A DNA stretch of 64,000 nucleotides. It comes from Tetrahymena elliotti 4EA. Taxonomy: Eukaryota; Ciliophora; Oligohymenophorea; Hymenostomatida; Tetrahymenidae. The DNA lies in assembly GCA_000231825.2 (NCBI GenBank), contig JH720334.1, positions 423,804 to 487,803 on the forward strand, in the 5' to 3' direction. The notes under the pieces were generated by a model, which searched no databases, had not been told where the DNA came from, and saw nothing but the letters and a program-made list of their open reading frames with translations. Below, in pieces: positions 1-14,333 of this stretch. Position 1 is the stretch's first letter. Every line of letters begins with the position of its first letter. The translations under genes were made by a program, and so were the position numbers.

Positions 1-1651
1 ATGCATTAAAGCTGGGCTCTTCCTTCCATAAGAATCTCCTCTTTGCTAATTACTAATTTTTGTCAGTTCTCCCATCAACTCATTTTGATGAATATTCTCT
101 GTCTATGGCTGCTGGATTACCTCATTTCACTACTGGATGGGCCAGATGCTGGGGTAGAGATACATTTATTGCTTTGAGAGGTAATTTATGCTTTATTTTA
201 ACTCTAATCATAAAATACAATAAAAAATAATAAATTTAAAGGTACTCTTTTGATTCCAGGCTTATATGAAGAAGCCAAATCAATAATTTGTATGTTTGCT
301 TCTACTTTAAGACATGGTTTGATTCCTAATTTATTGGATAACGGAAAAAGTCCAAGATATAACTGCAGAGATGCTTGTTGGTGGTTTATTAAGGGTGTTA
401 AAGATTACATTTAATTCACAAACGATAGCTCTATTTTGAAAAAAGAAATTAATATGCTTTTCTTGAGTGATGATTACATGGAACACTATGAAAAGGCATA
501 GAAAGGCCTAACTAAAAAGATGTTGCTCTAAGATATCATTTTTGAGATCTTCCAGAAGCATGCTAAGGGAATCCACTTCAGAGAATGGAAAGCTGGTTGG
601 GAAATTGATTCTAATATGGATACTGAAGGTTTCAATATCCACTTAAAGCTTGATGAAGTTACAGGTTTCATTTTGGGTGGTAACATGAGAAACTGCTTAA
701 CATGGATGGATAAAATGGGTTCATCTACAAAGGCAGGCAACAAGGGTATTCCAGCAACTAGCAGGTAAAAATTTTTTTAAAATAATCAAAATAATAATGA
801 ATTTTTTCTGAAATAAAAGAGATGGAGCTCCTATTGAAATGACTGCAATTCTAAAGTGCTGTATAGATTTTGTCAACAATAACCCTGATTTCCCTTACAA
901 AGAAGTCGAAACAGCATCTGGAAAGAAATTAACTTTCAGATAATGGGGGTCACTTATTTCTGCAAACTTTGAAAAGTGCTATTGGATTCCAAACAAATTA
1001 CCTAGTTTGGATAATATGTCTGATAAGTTCTTTAAATACATTACAAGAAAAGGCATTTATAAAGATCTTTACAGTTCATCTATTCCTCGTTGTGATTTCT
1101 AACTTAGATCAAATGCCTGTATTGCTATAGCCTTAGCTCCTGAATTATTCACACCTTAAAATGCTCTCTTCCACTTAGCAACTGTAGAAGGTGTTCTTAT
1201 CGAATAAAATAGTTTGGGTGTTAAAAGTCTTGATAAGCTTGCTTAAGAGTATGTTCCATATTACGACAATTCTGATGATGGTATCTAACCCAAAACTGCT
1301 CATGGATTTTGTTATCACAATGGACCAGTAAAATAAACAAAATGTTTTTTTTTAATTCTAATGTTTTTTAAAATAAATTAGGAATGGGTATGGAGTTACG
1401 GCTATTTTTTGAAAGCATTACTTGAAATCAATAGAAAAGTACCATAATTCACAAAAGAAAAATTGATGAGCTACTTGTCTAATCACAAAAGACACATCAT
1501 TAAGAGCGAATGGCTTTCTCTTCCTGAAATGACTAACTAAAATGGTGAATACAATAATTTCTCTTGTCAAAGTCAAGCATGGTCAATTTCAACTTTAGTA
1601 GAAGTTTGCTATGATAGTGTATAGCTTCCAGTTAAAAGTCTTGCTAAGTGA
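1..1651 (+). CDS. AGL: Glycogen debranching enzyme, C-terminal part (5' end outside window)
   Basis: Bifunctional glycogen debranching enzyme; this part is the amylo-alpha-1,6-glucosidase (GH133) domain that removes the branch glucose left after the 4-alpha-glucanotransferase step, in the cytosol. Seen in sequence: [20 protein letters not shown], then [51 protein letters not shown] and [17 protein letters not shown], in the same order as in animal and fungal AGL/GDE. Exons 1-180, 242-764, 820-1327 and 1382-1651 join in frame (first whole codon at base 3); the introns are 61, 55 and 54 bp with GT..AG ends. The frame contains many TAA/TAG codons read as Gln and ends at TGA 1649-1651. It converges on the minus-strand protease gene. 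The N-terminal transferase half lies upstream of the window. The family call is firm. Confidence 0.95.
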
Positions 1652-2557
1652 TTGATATTTATATTTGATTTATTTTAAGCTAATTTAGTTATAAAAAATA
1701 TAATATTTATTTTTTAAATCATACAAATATTTTTGTGTCTTCTATTTTTATATGAAAAATAATATCTTAATTTCCCAATTAATATTTAGAGCGGTTTTTA
1801 AAATTATTTTAATTTTTATACATATGATGATTGAGGTTGTAGAATGTCTTAAAATAATTTAATTGTATTCAAAATCCTTTAAATAATATTTTTATCAACG
1901 TCACATAAATTTAAATTATTTTTAAAATTTAGGAGTCAATAAAAGTTACTTACACCAGACAAGTCTTCATTTTAATTATAAAATATAAATTTTAAATAAA
2001 AATAGCTTATTAAACAAGATAATTTATAATTAACAATATCTCACTATAATTATTTATTTCCTAGTTTTGTTGAAATATTCAAATTTGTGTTCAAATTTTT
2101 TTGTTTTGTTTGTTTTGAATAATTTACAAAATTGTAAAGTCAAAAAAGAAAAGGATTTTGATCCAAGTTTATTTAATTTATTTTTTATCTTTTATCATAA
2201 GAAATCTTTTAAAAATATCAATTAGAATTATCGTTAATTTTAATGATGTAATCAAATTAAATCAATTAATGATTTGATCACTTTTTACTTAACAAAAATA
2301 CAATTTGAGCTTATAGGATTTTGAGAAGGTTATTGATTAAATGTAAAGATCAATAATCTATGAAATTATATCGATTTTCTTGTAAAAATGTTGATGAAAA
2401 TTGTAAGCATATGTACTAAGTAAGGGAAAAGAAAGGCATAAAGAAATTTTATTTTAGGAGATTCTTTTTATTACAAATTGTGTTTTTTACAAACAAATAT
2501 TAATTTGAATTAATTGACAAGTTTGTATATTTATTATAATAAATATGATCAAACAGA
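1652..2557. other. Intergenic A/T-rich spacer between convergent genes
   Basis: Holds the 3' flanks of the debranching enzyme (+) and the cathepsin-like protease (-). I see no coding frame, RNA gene or long repeat in it. Confidence 0.6.
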
Positions 2558-4232
<1,675 letters not shown>

Positions 4233-6827
4233 TTGTATGTTTTACTTATCTTTTAATTAATTTTTGATTTGAATTTGTTTATTGCTATAAATCAAGTCTT
4301 TAGAGCTCTTTTTGAATCAATCTTTTTATGTATACTATTTGTCTAATTATATAATAAATGACGAAATGCGCATGATTTTGTTAACTTTTAATTCATTACA
4401 AAACCTCTCTCTATTAATAACTATCAACGAATTTGTATAAAAGAAATTTTTTTCTACATATCTTTCTTCGTTTATTCCCTTTTCATATATTAATAGGCAT
4501 TTCAATTTACATCAAAATAACTATCCTGCTCTTTACTAATTTACTATTTTCTTTCAATAATTTAAAAGTCTTTCACATTTTCTAAATTTTCTTTTTTTAA
4601 TTTACATCTAATATTTATCCATTCATAATCCATAGTTTTCATGTAAACATCTATGAATTTCTATTATTTTTCTATTAATAATCAAAAAATTGAAAAAATA
4701 TAACTCAAAAAATCACGATTAAAGCATCCAATTAAGTCAATTATTCATGTAGATACTATCATAGTGTATTGTAAAAAAGCGAAATATGTGAATATGCATT
4801 TACAAAAAAATAAATTTCCCTCCTTAAAGAATAAACTGATTCATATTTAATCAGGATAAGAATTACAAATAAAATACCTAATTGCCTTTATAAATTAGGT
4901 GATTTGTAGGTGAAAAATAATTCTTCAAAGATATCTTAATTTAATTATTTTGCCTTTTTTTTTCTTCTTCTAAAATTCCATAAAATTTGTTAAGAAATTC
5001 TTTTATAAATCAGACTTAGGCATTACATTTATTTTGCTTCTTTATTAGCATCAGTTAAAGAAATGTTAATTTTATCTTACATTTAGTTCAAAGAACGATA
5101 ATTCAAATAATATGCTTTCTTTTCATATTTAATATTTCAATTCTTTTATTGTTTCTTTAGACATAAAGGAAAAAAACACTTTTTTTAGTGCCTTTAGTGG
5201 CAAAATTTCATGAAATTAAATTTAATCTTTTACATATTTCAACCTTTGAAATGCAAATAAATGGGATTATTTATTGAGCCACAAATAGATTAAATTGATT
5301 TTGAAATTAAAAAGCAAACATTTATTGGCTAGTATCTTTAAAGATGTAAAAGAATTACTTTATTAATAAACTTTTTTATCAAGATTCATTCATTTATTGA
5401 GTCTTTTAAATTTTAAAATAAAATAGTATATTTTTATGAAATGAAATATTTTTTGGTTACAATATTTCTTTTTTTGAGATATACTTCTTTATACAACATC
5501 CAATCATTAATTAAAGCAATATTAATTGAATTAATTACCTATTTACTTTGAGTTGTTTTATTTGTTATTAAATTTTCTTTTTGAAACAAATAATTCTCTC
5601 TTAAAAAAATATTAAAAATTGTTAATTTTAGAAAAATTTTGCTATTTAGTAGCAACAATTATTTTTACCTTACAAAGCAAGTATCTGATCTTTTGAATTC
5701 TAATTATACTTATTCAAAGTTGAACTGTACTTATCAAATAGCCCAAGTCAAATTTTTGAAATAGGTCATTAATTTTCATATGTTAATAAATTAAAAAGAT
5801 TAACTTTAGATCACACACATTTCTAACAAAAAATATTAATAAAAGATTTTAAAAGAAGTTTACACAATAAATACAGATCAATTTATCCAAATAGAACTAA
5901 GAAAAAAAATTATTTGTTTGAAATTTTTGTTTAATCTTCAAGGCTTTTCAAGTAATTAACAAGTCTAACAATAAATAAATAATAAGTGGACCTGCTTAAC
6001 TTAACATGAAACCAAAACAAGGCTTTCAATTAAATTTACAAATCCAATAATAGATTATTCTTTAGATCATTTTTCAGAGTAAACATTAAAATATTATGCC
6101 ATATTGATTTATAAAAGAAAACACAACATTTCTAATTAGTTTGCTTTTCTTCCTAAATTCTTAAATTTCTTCATGTTTTGACCTCCTTAAAAAAATGTTT
6201 TTTTAGTTTAAGAGTAATATTTTTATTGCTCAAATAAGAAAAAGTTAGTATTTTTTATCATTTTTTATGTATTTCTCTGAAATATATTTAATTTTATTAG
6301 CTAAATAATTGTTTTAAATATGTAAAAAATTGTTTATTTAAACTCATTTTTGTTTCTAATAATATTTGAGGAAATAAAATAAATTATTTAAAATACTTAA
6401 TAAGTTATGTATTATAGGAATATCATATTAATTAAATAGAAAAATTCAAATGGTTTTGGAAATAAAAAGTGAAATATCTAAAGTTAAAAGGGGTAATTTT
6501 TATTTTATAAAAAGATAATCTAATATTCGTAGGAATTTTTTAATTTTTAAAACAAAGATTTAAATAATCTTATGAAAGAAGGAATTCCCAGTCTTTAAAT
6601 TAATATTAAATTAAAAAAAATCAATTTTAATTTCATTCATTTAAAAAATCAAAAATGTAAATTTTTAAATTATTTCGTGTTTATTATTCAAATAAAACTA
6701 GAGTTTTTGGTAAAAAAATATTAAAAGGTATGTATCAGAAAAAAAATGATAAAGATTAAAATATGAATTGAGATTTAATTATAATTTTATTTATAAAATA
6801 TAATTATATTTTTGCTTCTACTTTATA
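4233..6827. other. Long A/T-rich intergenic region
   Basis: About 2.6 kb of very A/T-rich sequence between two minus-strand genes. Several short ciliate-code frames exist, for example one of about 35 codons on the minus strand near 6.07-6.18 kb, but none has protein-like composition over a useful length. No RNA gene recognised. Confidence 0.5.
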
Positions 6828-8708
6828 TCATATTTCCATTTTAGAATATTTAATTTATTCTTCTAGAAACTAATCATATGGAACCATTTTCTTAACTTTG
6901 TTGAATACCTTAACAGCTTTTTCTGGCTTATTTTGATAATTTCTATAAGCATATGCTAGCTAAAAATAATTTCTTGAATAAGTTGGCATTGATTTCAAGA
7001 CCTTTTTCATATATTGAATTGATTAAGTATACTTACAATTTTAATAAAGTCGAATTGCTATTTCATAAAGAGCCTTAGGATAGAAAGGATTTCCTTAAGC
7101 AACTTTTCTCAAAAATTAAAATGGTTTATTTATATCATCAGTATCTATTTCTCCTCTCAAAAAATTTGCCTAAGCTGACTGAGGATTAATTGAAAGAACG
7201 AAATCCAATGTTTCCTTAGCTTCAGTATATTTTAAAAGCTTAATTTAGGCTTAAGATTTTAAAATTAAGCATTCATAGTCAAAAGGATTAATGATATATG
7301 CCTTATCATATTAATTGATTTCTTTTTAATACTTTTTTTAAAGCCCATAAATAATCCCTATCTATTTGACTCCTAAATTACTATAAGGATATTTTTTAGA
7401 AAAATTTTGATAATAGTAAAGACTATCTTCAGCTTACTAATCCTCTTAATTACACAGAATTTAGCCTAAAATGTAATCTAATTCCCCATAGTAAGGATAA
7501 TTTTTAATACTATTTTCAAAATATTTTATTATTGCAGATTAATCCTAAGAAGTTTGTATCATAATATCTCCTAGCAATTTATGAGGAAGGGCATTTTATG
7601 GGTTTAACTCCAATGACTGGTTCAAAACATCTTTTGCCAACTCAAATTAATTTTAAAAAATATAGATTTGAGCAATCTTGTCAAGAATTTCATAGTCTTC
7701 AGAATTTTTCTTAACTACTTCCATAAAAACTTAAAGAGCTTCATTGTATTATTTGTTATGCAAATGTTTGTTTCCTTCTTATATTAGTATGATAAGCTCT
7801 TGATTCATACTTTAGTTTAGTTTTTTTTACAAAATCCTCTCATCAGAATTATTAACCTCAATTATTTAAAGTTAATTAATTAATTAGCTTAATATTGGTC
7901 TTTATTCTGGATTTAAGAATAAAATATTCATCACAAATTTTCTCAAATCGAAATCAATTTTATTTAAATTAAATTAGAAAAGATCTTTTGCTTAAGTAAA
8001 CTATTATATGTGAAATAAATCAGCACCAGCTAGAGCATAAAGGCATATTCCAATCATCCAAATATCTGCACTGTTTGTCCATTATACTTTTTCATTCTTA
8101 CAATCATGGTTTTCAGAATAGTCAAAATACTCAGGAGGTAAGTAAAGTTACTCTCTTCCTGACTATTAAGCTAAAAAGCTTTGAGTCTCAGTAGAAGGAG
8201 TAATTTATTAAGCTTCCCCAAAACATATAACTTTCACTTTCAAGTCTTTATTAATAAATATATTTTAGAGACAAGTTTTGCCCAGGAAGTATCCTTTTGA
8301 GTGTATGTATTCTACAACACTAATAAGCTCTTTAGAAATTTTTATAAAAGCTTCTCTTTCTATATTGTAGAAATGCTACACTGATTAAGACCAGCTATAA
8401 AGATTAGAATCAAAAGATTCTAGTAACATAATATAAAATTGGTCTAATACGAATGATGAATAATATTTAGGTATATTTTCATGGCTGCAATTTTCAATCA
8501 TTTTAGCTTAGCTTTAGGCTTAATTTAGTTTCTCACTGCAAATTTAGCTTTGATCATGATCAGACTAGAGATTAAACACTCTAATTACATATTCTTGCTG
8601 ATCCTCGCCTTACACAAATATGAAATCTTTGTTGCTAAGTTGAGCAGTCTTTTCTTGAAGAACTTTTAGACACTTTTATTGGTTTAAATTATTAAATAGC
8701 TACTACAT
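6828..8708 (-). CDS. Predicted pseudokinase fused to TPR repeats
   Basis: A 626-residue single-exon frame (ATG at 8708, TGA at 6830-6828). Residues about 1-275 have a protein-kinase fold pattern: QEYVIRVFNL (beta-3), YIHSKGYFLGKTCLQNIFI (catalytic loop), VKVICFGEA (DFG position), YLPPEYF (APE), SADIWMIGICLY and NPEQRP. The three catalytic residues are all replaced: the VAIK Lys is Arg43, HRD reads LGK (142-144) and DFG reads CFG (162-164), so phosphotransfer is not expected. Residues about 285-626 are TPR-like helical repeats with NP..A-type spacing, ending in a short tail. Known TPR and pseudokinase modules act as scaffolds; that role here is inference. An in-frame extension upstream of 8708 has no ATG that I prefer. 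No splice sites are needed. Confidence 0.85.
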
Positions 8709-9466
8709 TTATAAAGGTTAACTATTTTAATTTAGAAATTAGTACTCACTTTTTTAATTAATAATAATATTTTTTTTTTATTTTCAGAGATATGATAATA
8801 AATTGCTTTAAAATTTTGTTAATGTAAATAAAATTATAAATATTTCTTTTAAGTATCAGATAGCCATTATTTTTTGTTAAATTTTAGATGATAATTATCT
8901 AAATATTGAGTAAATCTTTTATGATCAGAAGCTGATGAGTAAAAATTTAATTGAAATAAATATGATTCATAAGATAATTTTTTTTGTGAGTTTCACTTCA
9001 AATGATAAATAAAAAACAGTTGAAAAAAATGAATAAATTAATCAAATTACCAATATTCAAAAAATTTAAAAGAAGAATGGATTATTCATAATGATCTTGT
9101 TTGCAAAATTTAAAAGTTTAGTGCTTTATTCATAAAATAAAAAATATAGAAGAAACATATTTTATATTAAGAAAGTTTTTTTTGAAAGATTACAGACATA
9201 AACAAAACCCAAAAAAAGAATTAATTTTTTTTCAGCATTCTTTTACTGATGAAAAAAGATATATATTTTCTTATTTTTTTTAATTGAATGTAAAGAACTA
9301 AAAATTAATCTAAAAAAATATTTATTTTGTTATTTTTTTAGGTAAAAATTTGAATAAAGTAATTAGATTATTTATTTAACACTATTATTAATATAAAACA
9401 CTAATCTAAATATTTGTGCAAAACTATTTAAAAAACAAAGAAAACTCTTATTAAATTGTCCTCATT

Positions 9467-9660
9467 ATGAGCCAATATATTTTCAGCTTTAAATGGATGT
9501 TCAATATTACAGAATTTCAACAAGCTATAAGTTCTGATTTGAGGAATGAGAGAAGATGGAATTAACTTCGTTTTAAGCTAGTTGTTAAGGACTAAAACTT
9601 TACTTATAATAACTTTAAATGCTGAATAATTTACATAGCTTCAAATCACTGGCGTTTGCA
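9467..9660. other. Short coding-like block, possible gene fragment
   Basis: This 190-bp block is clearly richer in G and C than its surroundings. On the plus strand, 9467-9625 is an ATG-to-TGA frame of 52 codons. On the minus strand the same bases read as a more protein-like stretch including IPSSLIPQIRTYSLLKFC and PFKAENILAHNEDN, but without a start and with a TGA just upstream. I cannot tell which strand, if either, is used. A leftover of a lost gene is the simplest view. Family not recognised. Confidence 0.25.
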
Positions 9661-10324
9661 GATAAATTCATTAAATAAACAATAAGCATTTTCTAATAAA
9701 ATAAATAATAGAAATTTATATTATTAAATGTTATTTGATTAAAATTTTAATTAATTTGTTCGCATGCACAAAATAAAATTCTTAATTTTGAATCATTTTC
9801 ATAGAAACACACACTATTTATTAATTATCATTAAATAAAATTTAGAATAAAGTTATCAAATTTGAATAATAATAAATTATTTTAGTTCCTTTAATCATTC
9901 ATTTTAATTTAATTTATTGTTATCAATAAATCTATTCATTTCAAATTTAATGCATTCATCTGTGTAATTGAGAGTTAAATTACTTAATTTTCTTAGTTTT
10001 ATGAATTAATTTCATTTAGTTTTTCAAAATAAAAATCGAGCTTTTCTAAATTTAAAAATTATTAAGAGTCTTCTAAATATTAAAAGAAGTAGCCCATAAT
10101 ATTTAAATCATTGCAATCTTAATATTCTGAGTAGTTAAAGACTAAGTATTCCCAAATATCTAAAAGTTTAAATGTTAGATCTATTGAATTTTGAGTAATT
10201 TTTTAATTATTTTATTATATACTTTATAAGAAACGAGTTAAATACTTTTGTTTGAAGATATTATGAAGGATTTTTTGGATTTATATTTAGTCTTAGAGTA
10301 GATTTTCATGTAAATAAATCATGA

Positions 10325-11407
10325 TCTCCACCATTCTTTTAAATTAATCTTCTTATGTCAATCTAATTCTAAAATTATCTTAACAATATTTTTCATGTAT
10401 AAATGGTAAAATAGTTACTAAAGGGTATTACTAAACTATTAATTCAAGACAACATAATTTCATTTCATCTTCATCCTGTTATTAAAATTAAATATTTTAT
10501 TTTCAAAAATGAAAAAAATTATTTACATAAGATTAATTTTAATATTTTATTTAAGCATCTAAAATATCAAAGTTTATCTAAAACAATTCTTGAGGCTCAA
10601 TAAAAGGAAATTAAAAGTTATTTGACTAATTATTTTAAAATTATTTTTAAGATTAATTATTACTCTATTCTTAAAAATTTGTTTCACTCAAGTTTGATTG
10701 ATTTTCATAAGATTATTATTAATTATCCTGAGGAGTAGTTTGAAATATTTTATTATTTTTTATAATCATTTCATTACCTTAAGATGTAATTTCAAAAGTT
10801 TTAACTTTCTACTATTTACTTTCTTCTGGTTATATAATTGAGTTTGATTTTTTTTAATAAGATTTTTATTCATTGTCCTTAGTAATTTCAAAATTTTTGT
10901 TATTTTTTGCAATCATTTTATTACTTTAAGATGTAATTTCAAAAGTTTTAATCTATTATTATTATTATTTATCTTAATTTTTAAAATTAAATTAAGTATT
11001 ATCAGCAATTGGGATCCTAAACGAGTTGTTTATTTTGTCCTCAGGAAATTGCTGATTGTTCATTTTTTACAAATAATTAGTGTTGAAATTTTGGTTTTGA
11101 TTTGAAATTTCATAAATATTTTGATTTATCTACTAATTTTAACCACTATTTGCTTAAAAGCTTAACTAACAAGATTAAAATTATGGTCTTTAATGTGAAA
11201 AGTCATATTATTAATAAGAAATAAAGTTTTAAGAAAGTTTCTAAATATTATTATTGTTGTTGTTGCCATTGTTTATGTTTTTATTATCATAATTTGTATA
11301 AAATTGATTATTCATCATAAAATTTTTCTCAAATGAAATTTAGTTATCAGTTCCCTTCAATATTTTATTAGCTTTAAGTTAAATTGCCTGAATTTGGTTA
11401 TTTTTGA
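10325..11407 (+). pseudogene. Open frame with internal duplication and one in-frame TGA, unidentified
   Basis: In the ciliate code this frame is open from 10325 to a TGA at 11084-11086 (253 codons) and then continues in the same frame for another 106 codons to TGA 11405-11407. The first ATG of interest is near 10405. Composition is rich in Phe, Tyr, Ile, Lys and Gln, and a run of Cys-rich codons lies near 11.26 kb. The frame contains a 150-bp-spaced duplication (10709-10804 and 10859-10951) whose spacing is a multiple of three; both copies encode a YFLQSF.Y.KMQFQKFQ-like segment. This favours a coding origin, but A/T-rich DNA with one stop codon gives long frames by chance, so this could be noise. 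No family recognised. Confidence 0.25.
10709..10951 (+). repeat. Imperfect direct repeat, two copies with 150-bp period
   Basis: Copy 1 at 10709-10804 and copy 2 at 10859-10951 share a nearly perfect core, AAGATGTAATTTCAAAAGTT, plus about 60 bp of diverged upstream similarity. The period of 150 bp keeps reading frame. Confidence 0.7.
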
Positions 11408-12235
11408 TGCCTTAAATGTTTCCTTAAAAATAATTATTTAGCTAAAGTAGTATCTATTTTAAGTAAAATATCTTTATGTAGAATTTAAATGCAATTAAGA
11501 ATTATCTAATTTCTTTTTTTAATTGTTTTTATAATTTTTTTTGTTGTTTCTTATAATAAGTAAATTAATTAACAAAATTTTGTATGATATTAGAACATTT
11601 TTTGATCATGTTTTTATTTTTGTGAAAAGAAGGTTTTATATTAAACATTTTATTTTCATAATAAAAATTAAGGTCTGAATTCTCTCATGAATTGTTTGTA
11701 AAAATGAAAGAAGTCTCAATGTATACATAAACTAGCAAAAAATATAAAAAAAACAAGATAAGGATAATTAGACTTCATTTGATAACAGTCATTAGTTTAT
11801 ACCAGAAAATAGAATAATTTAAATCAAAAAAGTGAAGAAATAAATGAAAATGAAATATTCAGCTAAAAACTTGTTTCATAAATTGTTTTATTGATATCAA
11901 TAAATTTTTTTTAAATTTAAAAAAATTGTGAATTGTTGTAATTAATAAATAAATAGTAAAAGAATGATAGATGAACTGACCCAAATATATTAATTCGTTT
12001 GATATCAGCGATAGATATACAAATAAATTTTATTGTGAGATGGTTTTGTAAAATAAAATACCTATTAAGAATAAGAAAGAAGTGAAGGATGGTAAAGATA
12101 TACTTCGTTATAATAATTAGAAATAATCAATCAATTTAATAAATAAATAAATAAAAGAAACAAATAAATTGAAATCACTGAATATTATCAGCTATAATAT
12201 AAAAAGAGTAAATAATAAACAAAACTATTTTTGAA

Positions 12236-13899
12236 ATGTCAAGCTACAAAGTAAAAAGATTTCAAATTAATTCTCGAAAAATAAATATTATTTTATATAC
12301 TCATCTCTTTTCATAACAACAAGTAGAATTAATCATCTTATTCTCCTATTTCTAGATAGGAAGGATATGAAAAGGATATTATCATTTCTTAATTGAAAGC
12401 AGAAATATGGGAACTTAAATAATAAGAACGTGAATATTCTGAAATCATTGTTCATAACAAGAACCTTGAAGGTTAGTACTAACTATTAAAGGATGAAAAG
12501 GTATTAAAGATTAATTCAAAGTTTTTATTTTTATAGAAATTAATTAAGTAAAAAAAACATTTCATTTGATAATGCATGATAAATTGATGATATTAAGTTT
12601 TATTTAATATATTTATTTATTAGTTCAGAGTTGAAAATGAATTAAAGCAAAAGAATCATGAATAAATCAAGTAATTAGCAAACTAAAGATAGCGTCTTGA
12701 TTAATTAGAACAAGCTCTAACTGAAAGAAAAATAGAAATTTAAGAATTGAGAGCTGAAAATATTGCCCAAAGAGAGCATTGTGATCACAAGCAACTTGAA
12801 ATTTCAAGACTTAAAACAGAATTAATCCATTTAGAAGATACCATCACAAGATTATAAAATGAAAATGTTTCAATTAAAAATGAAAATGATGATTTAAGAG
12901 ACTATAAGAGAAAAGTTAATAGTGATATGGAATTGCTTATCAACACTAACGATACTCTCTAAAGCAAGACCTTAGAATAAGACAAGATCATCAGATCATT
13001 GGACTACGAAAAGATTTAATAATAGAGATATGTTGAATCTTTGAAGAGTTAAATCAATCAAGTATTTAAATTTTTCTTTCTTTAAAACATTTCATATGAT
13101 AATTCATAAAATATTTATTTGAATCTTTAATTTATTTTTTGAAATACTAATTAAATATTTAAATTCTTTAATTTAAATTACAGCTTGAAAACGAATTGAT
13201 TAACAAAAGTGATAACATTAAAGATGTTTAAAACTAATGTATTGATTACAAGTAATAGTTGGTATCTTTAGAAAGATCTTTGGAAGATGTTGACAAACTC
13301 AAAGAAAAGTATAAATAAGAAAGTCTCCACCACTAGACTTGCTTAAAGGAGGAAATCAGCAAGAATTTTGATTTGAATTAATAAATTCTTAACTTAGACA
13401 GCAATCTTAGGTAAGAATTATTTTTGGTTTAGAATTAGCCAAATGAATCAACACAATATATTTTGAAAAATTAGGAGCAAAGTTAACTTTATTGATGAAT
13501 TGAAGCGTCAATTAGATGAAGTAAAGAGAGATGTTACAGAAACTCTTGAATAAAACGATTTTATTTCTAATGAATTAGAAAGATATAAGAGAAACTTTGA
13601 TATTGCCTCTGCTTAAAACGCCGAAGTAATTTCTTTTGAGTTGGGAATTAATTTTAAAAAGATTTAAAATAAAATAGTTATTGAGATAGTTAGAGTAATT
13701 CAATGAATAAGATGAAGAAATTAGACATATTTTAGATAGAAAGGGTTAGGTTAGAGAAGTAAGAACAAGAGTTGATAACTATTTGAGACAATCTTAAAAT
13801 GATTTCAGAATGGTTTCTCCTAATAACAAGAGCTACCTTGCAGCTTCCAGTAAACATAATAGAAGAAATTCTTAAAATTCAGCTTCTAAATATGAATGA
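12236..13899 (+). CDS. Coiled-coil protein, unknown function
   Basis: Six exons (12236-12250, 12324-12500, 12624-13061, 13184-13410, 13475-13625, 13678-13899) joined by GT..AG introns of 73, 123, 122, 64 and 52 bp give exactly 410 codons, 409 residues. Almost the whole protein after residue 25 is heptad-patterned coiled coil rich in Glu, Lys, Gln and Leu, for example ELKQKNHEQIKQLANQRQRL and LERSLEDVDKLKEKYKQE. The last 50 residues are a basic, Ser/Asn-rich tail. There is no signal peptide or membrane segment. Such architecture is common in ciliate basal-body and cytoskeletal proteins, but I see no diagnostic domain and do not assign a function. The first exon is only five codons; the acceptor could be 3 bases further on without changing frame. 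Confidence 0.82.
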
Positions 13900-14333
13900 A
13901 ATTGAATTGTAAAAATTGACGTTGAGAGACTTTAATTTGTATTTCAGTCAAAATAAATAAATGAATAAACTCATAAATATGTTTGTTTAGAATTATTTAT
14001 TTGTTTTCCTATTTCTAAATTTTCAATTAAATTTATTTCAAAACAGTTTTTTTAATTTTTGGTATTTTTATAATTTGTTTTTTTACACTCAGAAAGAAAT
14101 AAATAAAATGTTGAAGTCATTGAAAAAGTGAATTTGAATTGACAAGAAATATACATAAATGGTACTTTTTTATAATGTAAATGTGTTTGTGTGTAGTAAG
14201 TTTTTTATATTTTCTTTTGAAAATGTAAACTTAATATATTACAGTAACATATTTTTTATATGCAATACAGTTAATATATTAGGATAAAACTGCTTTATTA
14301 ATAAGTTATTTAAAATTTTATTTTGTTTTTGGA
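13900..14333. other. Spacer between convergent genes
   Basis: 434 bp of A/T-rich 3' flanking sequence shared by the coiled-coil gene and the mitochondrial carrier gene. Nothing else seen. Confidence 0.6.

Larger units (their letters stand above)
8709..12235. other. Long intergenic region with coding-like relics
   Basis: 3.5 kb between divergent genes. Mostly A/T-only DNA, but it contains a G+C-richer block at 9467-9660 and a long open frame with internal duplication at 10325-11407 (both listed separately). The rest shows no gene that I can support. Confidence 0.5.

Noticed and set aside
11081..11089. In-frame TGA at 11084 as a possible selenocysteine codon
   Set aside because: No recognisable selenoprotein family surrounds it and no SECIS-like hairpin was seen nearby; a stop or chance frame is simpler. 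The TGA codons in the protease relics are likewise treated as nonsense codons because frame slips accompany them.
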